Source: Treponema sp. (GTDB lineage: Bacteria; Spirochaetota; Spirochaetia; Treponematales; Breznakiellaceae). From it: a DNA stretch of 8,206 nucleotides. Made by a program: the position numbers and the translations under genes. Of the stretch, positions 1-6,158 are shown piece after piece. The stretch is taken from positions 1 through 8,206 of the forward strand of contig JAITAW010000262.1 in the NCBI GenBank assembly GCA_031283905.1, written 5' to 3'. The notes beneath the pieces are model-generated. The model was given only the letters and a program-made list of their open reading frames with translations, did no database searches and was not told the DNA's origin. Within the stretch, counting starts at the first letter, position 1. Every line of letters begins with the position of its first letter.

Positions 1-1732
1 AGAAAAATGGCGCCAATACCAAAGCATAGAGTACATCGTTTCCGCCGACCGTGCCATCCTTGACGTTGCAGCGCGGCTCCGCGAGGAATTTTTGTTCCGC
101 ATTTACCGTGCAGGTAAAAATTCCATCGAAAAGGGAAGTCGGGATAACTGGACTTTGACGCCAAAACGGATAGCGGCGATAGAAGCCGAATATGAGCAGT
201 CCGTAAAAGACAAAAGGACTGAAGATACCGGTGACAGCCGGCTTGGAGGCTATTTCAGAGCCGGGTTGCCCATTGAATACTGGGATAAGTTACACACGCC
301 CGAAACCCGCGATCCTCGCGGATACATCGTCCCTGCCGGTCAGGCGGATTTCCTTACGGCCACAAAATTCATCAATGCGCTCCTGAAAGCGGGCGTTGAC
401 GTGCATCGTGCCACAAGCGGCTTTTCGGTTGCCGGTAAAAATTACCCTGCCGGTTCATACGTAGTAAAAGCCGCACAGGCATTCCGCCCGCACCTGCGCG
501 ATATGTTCGAGCCGCAAGACCATCCCAACGATTTCCAATATCCGGGCGGCCCTCCCAAACCGCCTTATGACGTGGCCGGTTATACTTTGGCTTTTCAAAT
601 GGGCGTGCAATTCGACCGTATCCTTGACGGTTTCGACGGGCCGTTTGAAAAAATAAACGGCTTGGTAAAAACCCTGCCGGGAAAGGTGAACAACCCGGCA
701 AAGCCTGCCGGTTATTTGCTCAGCCATCAGGTGAACGACGCTTTTACGGCAACAACCAAACTGCTGGCCGCCGGAGAAGAGGTCTATTGGCTCAAACAGC
801 CTTTCGCTGCCAACGGCAAAACCTATCCCACAGGCACGATATATATTCCCTCCAAATCTTCAACCCTTGCGCAAGTGCAAAAACTTGCCGGTGAAACCGG
901 TTTGGATTTCGACGGCATTGCCGCCAAACCGCAGGGCGATGCATTGAAACTCAACAAAGCGCGCGTGGCTTTATGGGACAGGTACGGCGGCTCGATGGAT
1001 TCGGGTTGGATTCGCTGGCTTTTTGAACAGCAATTCCCGCTCCCCTTTGAGGTGGTTTATCCGCAAACGCTTGACGAGGGAAACCTGAGCAAAAAATATG
1101 ATGTGCTGATTCTTCCTCCGGGCGCTTTCTCCCAAAGAGACGGGCGAGGGTCCAGGCAGTCTTCTTTCGATAATGTGCCGGACGAATATAAAAACCGCAC
1201 AGGCAATATAACTTTGGAAAAAACAGCGCCCCAACTGCGCAAATTTGTCGAGGAAGGCGGCGTGGTATTGGCGCTCGGCAGTTCTACTGAGTTCGGGAAT
1301 TATCTGGAATTGCCCGTGGAAAACGCGCTGACGGACGACGAGGGTAAAAGGCTTGGTTCCGAAAAGTATTACATACCCGGCTCCGTTTTGAGGGTAAAGG
1401 TGGATAACACCCAACCTATAGCTTACGGTTTGCCCGAAGACTTAGATATTTTTTACAGCAACAGTCCTGTTTTCCGGCTGAAGCCCGAAGCCAGGGAGAA
1501 AGGCGTGAACAGCATTGCCTGGTTTCCAACTGCCGAGCCTCTGCGCAGCGGTTGGGCTTGGGGGCAGGAATATCTGAAAGGTACTACTGCAATCATCGAA
1601 GCGCAAGTAGGCAAAGGCAAAGTATTCCTCTTTGGGCCCGAAGTGACTTTCCGGGCACAGCCGCACGGTACCTTCAAGTTCCTGTTCAACGGCGTCTATT
1701 CCGCCGGAGCAAAGGACGTAAAATTAAAATGA
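1..1732 (+). CDS. M14-family zinc carboxypeptidase-like protein, C-terminal part (5' truncated by window)
   Basis: The reading frame is open from base 2 with no stop, so the gene begins upstream; the TTG at 92 is internal and not a start. About 577 residues are visible. By recalled resemblance, the segments around 290-560 (DPRGYIVPAGQ, AGSYVVKAAQAFRPH, YPGGPPKPPYD) and 950-1730 (DRYGGSMDSGWIRW, YDVLILPPGAF, QPHGTFKFLFNG) are typical of the long M14 peptidases of Bacteroidetes and Acidobacteria, which carry an N-terminal zinc carboxypeptidase domain and a C-terminal Rossmann-like, glutamine-amidotransferase-like domain. The catalytic HxxE...H residues would lie upstream and cannot be checked here. 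Such proteins usually have a signal peptide and are thought to be exported peptidases. The stop overlaps the next start by ATGA, implying translational coupling. The family call is fairly secure; the substrate is unknown. Confidence 0.8.
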   Translation, partial: EKWRQYQSIEYIVSADRAILDVAARLREEFLFRIYRAGKNSIEKGSRDNWTLTPKRIAAIEAEYEQSVKDKRTEDTGDSRLGGYFRAGLPIEYWDKLHTPETRDPRGYIVPAGQADFLTATKFINALLKAGVDVHRATSGFSVAGKNYPAGSYVVKAAQAFRPHLRDMFEPQDHPNDFQYPGGPPKPPYDVAGYTLAFQMGVQFDRILDGFDGPFEKINGLVKTLPGKVNNPAKPAGYLLSHQVNDAFTATTKLLAAGEEVYWLKQPFAANGKTYPTGTIYIPSKSSTLAQVQKLAGETGLDFDGIAAKPQGDALKLNKARVALWDRYGGSMDSGWIRWLFEQQFPLPFEVVYPQTLDEGNLSKKYDVLILPPGAFSQRDGRGSRQSSFDNVPDEYKNRTGNITLEKTAPQLRKFVEEGGVVLALGSSTEFGNYLELPVENALTDDEGKRLGSEKYYIPGSVLRVKVDNTQPIAYGLPEDLDIFYSNSPVFRLKPEAREKGVNSIAWFPTAEPLRSGWAWGQEYLKGTTAIIEAQVGKGKVFLFGPEVTFRAQPHGTFKFLFNGVYSAGAKDVKLK

Positions 1733-2319
1733 AACAATTATTAATACTGATGTTATCGCTCATCGCCCTAACATCGTGTTCGCAAAAGGAAAAAGAACCC
1801 GCGTCTAAAAAAGACGCGGCTCTTTCCGTTATTTACAACCGTAAGAGCGTGCGCAGCTACACCTCGCAACCGGTAAGTGAAGAAGATGTGCAAACGCTGC
1901 TCAAAGCGGGATTTTCCGCCCCTTCGGCAAAAGACATTCGCCCGTGGGAATTGATTGTGCTTGACAACCGCGCCGCGTTGGATAAGTTAGCCGAAGATGG
2001 TTTGAAGGGTTCCAGAGTTATTCTTCACGAAGCTCCGCTGGCGATTATCGTTTGCGGCGATACGGTAAAATCTACCCGTTGGAGCCTCGACTGTTCGGCT
2101 GTTACCGAAAATATCTTGCTTGCCGCCGAAGCTTCCGGTTTGGGCGCGGTGTGGCTTGCTGTGTTTCCGTGGCGCGACAGGATTGAAAGAGTTGTGAAAA
2201 CGTTGGATTTACCTCCAAATATATTACCTTTGGCGGTTGTGGCGGTGGGACATCCCAAAGGAGAGTTTACGCCGAAAAACAAATACGATGAGAAGAAGAT
2301 ACATTGGAATAAATGGTAA
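1729..2319 (+). CDS. Nitroreductase-family FMN oxidoreductase with lipoprotein signal peptide
   Basis: This 196-residue protein starts at the ATG overlapping the upstream TGA. That start gives a clean lipoprotein signal: M-K, a hydrophobic stretch of residues 4-14, and the lipobox L14-T-S-C17. The nitroreductase fold follows: RKSVRSY (38-44), the FMN-contact region around SAPSAKDIRPW (63-73), and SGLGAVW (136-142) near the dimer/FMN interface. The length after the signal suits a small NfnB/FRase-like member. Family members reduce flavins, quinones or nitro compounds using NAD(P)H; the substrate cannot be read from sequence. The anchor suggests it sits on the periplasmic side of the inner membrane or in the outer membrane, where NAD(P)H is absent, so the electron donor is unclear. 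Residues after the Cys (S-Q-K-E-K-E) are charged, which may matter for sorting in Bacteroidetes. The longer in-frame extension back to 1552 lies inside the peptidase gene and is rejected. Confidence 0.86.
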   Translation: MKQLLILMLSLIALTSCSQKEKEPASKKDAALSVIYNRKSVRSYTSQPVSEEDVQTLLKAGFSAPSAKDIRPWELIVLDNRAALDKLAEDGLKGSRVILHEAPLAIIVCGDTVKSTRWSLDCSAVTENILLAAEASGLGAVWLAVFPWRDRIERVVKTLDLPPNILPLAVVAVGHPKGEFTPKNKYDEKKIHWNKW

Positions 2320-2347
2320 TTTTAAACGCTAAAACAGATACTGCAAG

Positions 2348-3523
2348 ATGACAAAAAGCCTGTTCACCCATTTGGAGTGCGCTTTGTGCGGCAAAGAACA
2401 TTCTAAGGAAAAAGTAAATACCGTATGCGAAAATGCGGAATGTAGGGGCATTTTATCGGCTCAATACGACTTTTCCCGTAATACGCTGACAAAAGAAGAG
2501 TTGAAAAACCGTCCGGCAACGCTTTGGCGGTACAAAGAGTTCCTGCCCGTGTCGGACGAGCGAAACATTGTCAGCCTGGGTGAAGGCTTTACGCCCATAT
2601 TGCAGCTCAATAACTTAGGCGAGCATACCCGCGGCAAGCAGGTATTGCTCAAAGACGAATCGAACGAGCCTACCGGTTCGTTCAAATCCCGCGGATTGAG
2701 TGTAGCCGTATCAAAATCCAGGGAATTAGGAGTCAGGGAACTGGTTATCCCCACTGCCGGCAATGCGGGCGGAGCGCTGGCAGCGTACTCCGCCCGCGCC
2801 GGTTTAAAGGCGCACGTTTTTATGCCTGAACTCACGCCCCGGGCTTTCAAGGCGGAAGCCCGCCTGTTTGGTGCAAACGTAACCGAAGTGGATGGAAATA
2901 TCAGCGATTGCGGAAAATTGGCAAACGCCCTGGCTGCCGAAAACGGCTGGTTTGATGTTTCGACCCTCAAAGAACCTTACCGCCTCGAAGGGAAAAAAAC
3001 AATGGGATATGAAATAGCAGAACAGCTAAACTGGACGTTGCCCGACGTTATCCTTTACCCTACCGGGGGCGGCACGGGTATCATCGGTATCTGGAAAGCC
3101 TTCGGAGAGTTGGAGCAATTAGGATGGATCGGCGGCAAACGGCCGCGGATGGTTGCCGTTCAAAGCGACAGTTGCAACGGGATTCATCTGGCTTTCCAAA
3201 ACAACGAAACAACCTCTACTTTCAAAGACAATGGTTTTACGGTAGCCAACGGCTTACGCGTACCCAAACCTTATGCCGACAGGGTGATATTGCAGGTGTT
3301 GCGTGAAAGCGGCGGCAACTCCGTCAGCGTTAGCGACGCCGGTATTCTGGCGGCATTGAAGGAACTGGCTTCCCGCGAAGGCTTGTTGCCCGCCCCGGAA
3401 GGAGCCGCGCTTTGGCACGCCTATAAGGCGTTAAGCCAATCGGGGTGGATAAAAGACGGGGAGACGGCGCTGCTGCTGAATACCGGCAGCGGATATAAAT
3501 ATTTAGACAATATCGAGGAATGA
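2348..3523 (+). CDS. thrC: Threonine synthase-like PLP enzyme with N-terminal zinc ribbon
   Basis: This 391-residue fold-type II PLP enzyme would convert O-phosphohomoserine to threonine and phosphate in the cytoplasm. An N-terminal zinc-ribbon-like set of cysteines (C11, C14, C27, C32) precedes the catalytic core. GEGFTP (78-83) is the usual entry motif, K113 in GSFKSRG is the predicted PLP Schiff-base lysine, TAGNAGG matches the substrate-loop region, PTGGGTG is the phosphate-binding glycine loop, and the C-terminus ends in the GSGYKYLD motif typical of threonine synthases. The zinc-ribbon form is the shorter type. Cysteate synthase (phosphoserine plus sulfite) evolved from this group and cannot be excluded; serine/threonine dehydratase-like activity is less likely. 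No Shine-Dalgarno is seen in the 28-nt spacer. The stop overlaps the start of the symporter gene (ATGA), so the two are probably co-translated. PLP enzyme call near certain; exact reaction about 75%. Confidence 0.82.
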   Translation: MTKSLFTHLECALCGKEHSKEKVNTVCENAECRGILSAQYDFSRNTLTKEELKNRPATLWRYKEFLPVSDERNIVSLGEGFTPILQLNNLGEHTRGKQVLLKDESNEPTGSFKSRGLSVAVSKSRELGVRELVIPTAGNAGGALAAYSARAGLKAHVFMPELTPRAFKAEARLFGANVTEVDGNISDCGKLANALAAENGWFDVSTLKEPYRLEGKKTMGYEIAEQLNWTLPDVILYPTGGGTGIIGIWKAFGELEQLGWIGGKRPRMVAVQSDSCNGIHLAFQNNETTSTFKDNGFTVANGLRVPKPYADRVILQVLRESGGNSVSVSDAGILAALKELASREGLLPAPEGAALWHAYKALSQSGWIKDGETALLLNTGSGYKYLDNIEE

Positions 3524-4728
3524 AGTTGCACTGGCAAATTCTTCTGTCGCTCATTCTGGGCGTAATCTCAGGCATTTTATTGCCCGGGGTTACGCCCTCT
3601 GTTTCGTGGCTCGGCGACTTGTTTATCAATGGCTTAAGCATGTTGATTGTTCCCCTCATGTTTTTTTCGATAGCCAACAGCATTTGCAACATCCGGGAAA
3701 CAAGTTTCAGTTTAAAGCGGCTATGGACAAAAACGTTCGCTTATTATCTGCTGACGATGATCATTGCTATTTTCACAGGCTTACTGTTGGTCAATCTGGT
3801 CAAGCCGGGAGACAACGTGCAATTGGAACTGGCCGGGAACATTCCCGAAAACCTGGGTCAGACCTCGCTGAAAGATGTTGTTGTGGGCTTCGTTCCGAAG
3901 AATATTTTCCATGCTTTCACTCAAAACAGCACGATACCGGTTATACTGGTTTCCTTTCTGGTCGGGTTGAGCATACCCAAAATATCCCCTGAGGGGAAAT
4001 CGGCGCTGACGGCTTTCCTTAAAGGCGGATTAGAGGTAACGTTTATCATAACGAAGTGGATTATCCGTCTTTCGCCCATCGGCATTTTTGCGATTGTCGC
4101 CAAGCAGGTGAGCGCCGTCGGCGATGTGGCGGCATTGTTCCAGGTTATCCTGTTATATGCTTTGACGGTGGCCGTTGGGTTGGCTATTCATACATTTGTC
4201 TGGTTGCCGTTGTTATTGAGGCTCGGTTACGGCGTGAAGCCGTGGCAACATTTCAAGAATATGTCCACGCCTTTGCTTACGGCATTCGCAACATCTTCGT
4301 CCGGCGCAACCATGCCGCTTACCATGTATGCGGTGGAGCATAAAGACGGCGTTTCGTCCAAAATAACCCATTTTACCATTCCGTTGGGAACAACCATCAA
4401 CATGGACGGGACTGCCCTGCTGGAATGTGTGGCCGTGATTTTCATAGCGCAGGCGTATGGCATAGAGCTTTCGGTTGCACAACAGGCGTTGGTTGTATTT
4501 ACCTCGCTTCTCTGCGCCATCGGCGCGGCGAGCATACCTATGGCGGCATTGGTTATGATGGCGCTGATATTGAATGTAGTGGGCCTGCCTCTGGAAGGCG
4601 TCGGTTTAGTCATAGGAGTGGACAGGCTGTTGGATATGATGCGCACCGCCGTAAATGTGTATGGGGATACTTGCGTTGCCGTGATGGTGGCGAAATCGGA
4701 AGGCGAGAAACTTCCGATTGACGTATGA
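3520..4728 (+). CDS. Dicarboxylate/amino acid:cation symporter (SDF family), probably aspartate/glutamate-type
   Basis: This 402-residue polytopic inner-membrane protein belongs to the GltP/DctA/GltPh family, with a length normal for it. Hydrophobic segments run from residue 5 onward. The family landmarks are present: the serine-rich hairpin-1 tip SSSGATMP, NMDGTA at 294-299 (cation site in TM7), GAASIP at the hairpin-2 tip, and the TM8 motif starting at D368. Aligned to GltPh, D368, D372, R375, T376, N379 and D383 match D390, D394, R397, T398, N401 and D405. The Arg that binds a side-chain carboxylate and the Asp that binds the amino group are both kept, favouring aspartate or glutamate over C4-dicarboxylates or neutral amino acids. 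The coupling ion (Na+ or H+) is not determined. The start overlaps the upstream stop (ATGA), and it is the last gene of its run, followed by the repeat-rich spacer. Confidence 0.9.
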   Translation: MKLHWQILLSLILGVISGILLPGVTPSVSWLGDLFINGLSMLIVPLMFFSIANSICNIRETSFSLKRLWTKTFAYYLLTMIIAIFTGLLLVNLVKPGDNVQLELAGNIPENLGQTSLKDVVVGFVPKNIFHAFTQNSTIPVILVSFLVGLSIPKISPEGKSALTAFLKGGLEVTFIITKWIIRLSPIGIFAIVAKQVSAVGDVAALFQVILLYALTVAVGLAIHTFVWLPLLLRLGYGVKPWQHFKNMSTPLLTAFATSSSGATMPLTMYAVEHKDGVSSKITHFTIPLGTTINMDGTALLECVAVIFIAQAYGIELSVAQQALVVFTSLLCAIGAASIPMAALVMMALILNVVGLPLEGVGLVIGVDRLLDMMRTAVNVYGDTCVAVMVAKSEGEKLPIDV

Positions 4729-4733
4729 AGGTT

Positions 4734-4775
4734 CAAAAGACACAAGACAATAGACAAAAGACACAAGACAATAGA
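4734..4775 (+). repeat. Degenerate heptanucleotide tandem repeat CAMWAGA, six copies (two perfect 21-nt units)
   Basis: The 42 bases consist of six consecutive 7-mers fitting CAMWAGA (variants CAAAAGA, CACAAGA and CAATAGA in that order, then the same trio again), so 4734-4754 and 4755-4775 are identical 21-nt units. The tract starts five bases after the symporter stop codon. It is A-rich on the plus strand and has no C in the WAGA part, unlike flanking coding DNA. Whether it is a slippage product or functional cannot be told from one copy. Confidence 0.9.
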
Positions 4776-4847
4776 AGACGGAAATAGATAAGAAAGATTA
4801 AAAAGACCTTTTCCTGTATTGCATCTTTTGTCTTGTATCTTTTGTCT
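4752..4847. repeat. Imperfect inverted repeat formed by heptad tracts (24-nt arms)
   Basis: The left arm (4752-4775) is the reverse complement of the right arm (4824-4847) at 22 of 24 positions. The right arm read on the minus strand is again heptads: CAAAAGA, TACAAGA, CAAAAGA. The 48-nt spacer is AT-rich. A transcript could fold into a long A-U-rich stem just after the symporter stop, so it might act as a 3'-end stabiliser or weak terminator for the upstream operon. There is no GC-rich stem followed by a U-run, so it is not called as a classical intrinsic terminator. Confidence 0.7.
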
Positions 4848-4872
4848 GAAGAAATATACCTTAAATGTGGTA

Positions 4873-4903
4873 TTTCAGGGTAAGCAAAAGCGCCTTATTT
4901 TTG
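4873..4903 (+). promoter_or_regulatory. Predicted Bacteroidetes-type promoter for the sulfur-carrier operon
   Basis: TATTTTTG at 4896-4903 matches the Bacteroidetes -7 box TAnnTTTG at all fixed positions. TTTC at 4873-4876 lies 19 nt upstream and matches the -33 box TTTG in three of four bases; the usual spacing is 19-21. Transcription would start near 4910, leaving a leader of about 230 nt before the ATG at 5140 that would contain the 23-nt repeats. It is a pattern match only; such AT-rich motifs occur by chance. Confidence 0.45.
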
Positions 4904-4989
4904 TGCCCTGATACGAAACGACCCAATATTTATCCTATGGATATGTTTAATAAGGCATTAAGCGTCAAGTTAATTATTAATTCAGGTCA

Positions 4990-5010
4990 CGCAAAGTCAT
5001 GTTTTTTGCG
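4990..5010 (+). other. Small predicted leader hairpin
   Basis: CGCAAA (4990-4995) can pair with TTTGCG (5005-5010) around a 9-nt loop. The 3' arm overlaps the first three bases of the 23-nt tandem units. A stem of only six base pairs is weak evidence of function, but it falls in the predicted leader of the sulfur-carrier operon. Confidence 0.3.
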
Positions 5011-5076
5011 CGAGCCCCACGCACGGGAATGCGCGTGCCCCACGCACGGGAATGCGCGAGTCTCACGTACGGGAAT
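5008..5076 (+). repeat. Three tandem 23-nt GC-rich repeats in the predicted leader
   Basis: Units lie at 5008-5030, 5031-5053 and 5054-5076, directly abutting. Each begins GCGCG and ends ACGGGAAT. Units 1 and 2 differ at one base (A to T at position 6). Unit 3 differs from unit 1 at three positions, all C to T (positions 8, 10 and 15). Unit 2 can form a GCGTG/CACGC stem with a CCC loop (5033-5045). The GC content contrasts sharply with the AT-rich surroundings. There are no spacers between units, so it is not a CRISPR array. Confidence 0.92.
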
Positions 5077-5139
5077 AGTCAAGGCTACGAAAACGGTAAG
5101 CCTGCGTAACATAAATTATCAAGAAAAAATAAAAAAGCA

Positions 5140-5349
5140 ATGAGTAAAATTAAAGTGAACGATAAGGAGCAAGAGGTCACACTTCCCTTATCTCTAAATG
5201 AACTTTTCAGGTTGAATAAAGTCTTGCAACCCGATATGGTATCGGTACAGATCAACGGAGAGTTTGTCCGTCGTGAAAATTTCGACAACACCTCAATTAA
5301 TGACGGCGACGAAGTGGATTTTCTTTACTTCATGGGAGGAGGACGGTAA
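5140..5349 (+). CDS. ThiS/MoaD-like sulfur carrier protein, C-terminally capped (GGGR)
   Basis: This 69-residue protein has the size and pattern of a beta-grasp, ubiquitin-like sulfur carrier: an N-terminal KIKVNDKEQEV strand, a helix around LSLNELFRL, the VSVQINGEFV strand, then INDGDEVDFLYF leading to the C-terminal glycines. In ThiS, MoaD and CysO the chain ends in Gly-Gly, which is adenylated and then turned into a thiocarboxylate. Here it ends MGGGR, so a residue (Arg, or Gly-Arg) must be removed first. The next two genes encode the matching E1 and a JAMM protease, as in the Wolinella HcyS/HcyF/HcyD system, where the carrier also carries an extra residue. The likely job is sulfur delivery for homocysteine or cysteine synthesis; thiamin (ThiS) is the alternative but no thi genes are in view. 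The ATG follows an A-rich leader without a Shine-Dalgarno. The stop overlaps the next start by one base (TAATG). Confidence 0.88.
   Translation: MSKIKVNDKEQEVTLPLSLNELFRLNKVLQPDMVSVQINGEFVRRENFDNTSINDGDEVDFLYFMGGGR
5335..5342 (+). promoter_or_regulatory. Ribosome binding site for the E1 gene, embedded in the carrier's glycine codons
   Basis: The three consecutive GGA codons of the carrier's Gly-Gly-Gly motif (5335-5343) form GGAGGAGGA, a near-ideal Shine-Dalgarno. GGAGG at 5338-5342 sits six bases before the ATG at 5349. The other starts in this window lack such a site, so it supports this start and tight coupling of carrier and E1 translation. Whether GGA was chosen for this reason is inference. 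Confidence 0.65.
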
Positions 5350-6155
5350 TGGATTTCACTGCGGAGCAGGTAGAACGGTATAGCCGCCATATCTTGTTAC
5401 AGGATATTGGCGTGGAAGGGCAGGAAAAAATTAGAGAGGGCAAAGTCCTGGTCATCGGGGCGGGAGGGTTAGGAGCCCCGGCCTTACTCTATTTGGCCGC
5501 TGCCGGGGTTGGCACATTGGGCATAATAGACGGAGATACGGTCGATTTGAGCAACCTTCAACGGCAGGTCATCCATTTTACGCCTGATGTAGGCAAAGCC
5601 AAAGTAGTGTCGGCAAAAGAAAAGATAAACCAGATCAATCCCGATGTAAACGCCGTAACATATAACGAGTTCTTCAGGGCGGACAATGCTTTTGAAATTA
5701 TCAAAGATTATGATTTCATTATAGACGGAACAGACAGTTTTCCCGTTAAATTCTTGATTAACGACGCCTGTGTGCTGGGAGGAAAACCTTTTTCGCATGG
5801 AGGCATCCTGCGTTTCGACGGGCAAACGCTTACGCACTTACCCGGTACGGCCTGCTACCGCTGCGCGTTTCACAGCCCTCCGCCTCCCAACGCCGTGCCA
5901 ACCTGTTCGCAAGCAGGGGTATTGGGGGCAATAGCCGGCATGTTGGGTACCATACAGGCCGCCGAAGCCTTAAAGTATTTAACCGGTACCGGCGATCTAC
6001 TCACAAACAGGCTGTTGACGTTCAATGCCAAGTCGATGAATTTCAGGACGGTGAAGCTAAGTGAAAACAAGCGTTGCCCGGTTTGCGGCGAACATCCCAC
6101 GATTGACGGATTGGTAGAATCGGAGCAGGCGGCCTGCGAATTGAAAAAGAGATAG
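5349..6155 (+). CDS. ThiF/MoeB/HesA-family E1-like sulfur carrier adenylyltransferase
   Basis: This 268-residue enzyme would adenylate the C-terminal glycine of the sulfur carrier encoded just upstream, preparing it for thiocarboxylation. The nucleotide-binding motif GAGGLGAP spans 37-44; D61/D63 follow the second strand; N69 and R72 in DLSNLQRQ and K85 match the ATP/phosphate contacts of MoeB and ThiF. D126 in DGTDSF corresponds to the Mg2+-ligating Asp. Two CxxC pairs, C169/C172 and C243/C246, form the usual structural zinc site. C186 in TCSQAGVLG sits where ThiF and MoeB have their conserved cysteine. There is no rhodanese domain, so sulfur (sulfide or a persulfide donor) must come from elsewhere. 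Length is that of single-domain MoeB/ThiF. The start overlaps the carrier stop, and the protease gene follows three bases after the stop, marking a three-gene cassette. Assignment to HcyF-like rather than ThiF or MoeB rests on context. Confidence 0.92.
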   Translation: MDFTAEQVERYSRHILLQDIGVEGQEKIREGKVLVIGAGGLGAPALLYLAAAGVGTLGIIDGDTVDLSNLQRQVIHFTPDVGKAKVVSAKEKINQINPDVNAVTYNEFFRADNAFEIIKDYDFIIDGTDSFPVKFLINDACVLGGKPFSHGGILRFDGQTLTHLPGTACYRCAFHSPPPPNAVPTCSQAGVLGAIAGMLGTIQAAEALKYLTGTGDLLTNRLLTFNAKSMNFRTVKLSENKRCPVCGEHPTIDGLVESEQAACELKKR

Positions 6156-6158
6156 CCC

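Larger units (their letters stand above)
4729..5139. other. 411-nt intergenic region between the symporter and sulfur-carrier operons
   Basis: No credible gene lies here. From 5' to 3' it holds a heptad repeat tract, an imperfect inverted copy of that tract, a predicted promoter near 4873-4903, a small hairpin at 4990-5010, three GC-rich 23-nt tandem units at 5008-5076, and an A-rich stretch directly before the ATG at 5140. An open frame from 4865 to 5143 runs through the repeats but reads as repeat translation, with no recognisable domain. Confidence 0.75.

Noticed and set aside
1552..1728. N-terminal extension of the nitroreductase
   Set aside because: It overlaps the peptidase gene for 177 bases, and the ATG at 1729 gives a clean lipoprotein signal.
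92..1732. TTG at 92 as the start of the M14-like gene
   Set aside because: The frame is open back to base 2 and the residues before 92 continue the family pattern, so the gene is cut by the window edge.
4227..4766. 179-residue minus-strand open frame opposite the symporter
   Set aside because: It is the antisense of a well-supported membrane-protein gene and shows no domain of its own; other antisense frames in the window were dismissed likewise.
5008..5076. CRISPR array
   Set aside because: The 23-nt units abut with no spacers and there are no cas genes.
4904..5139. SAM or cobalamin riboswitch in the leader of the sulfur/tetrapyrrole operon
   Set aside because: Looked for because of the predicted pathway, but I see no SAM-I, SAM-II or B12-box conserved core; a covariance-model scan would be decisive.
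4865..5143. 92-residue open frame from the ATG at 4865 through the 23-nt repeats
   Set aside because: Its middle is a translation of the tandem repeats, it has no recognisable domain, it begins upstream of the predicted transcript start, and it overlaps the sulfur-carrier start.
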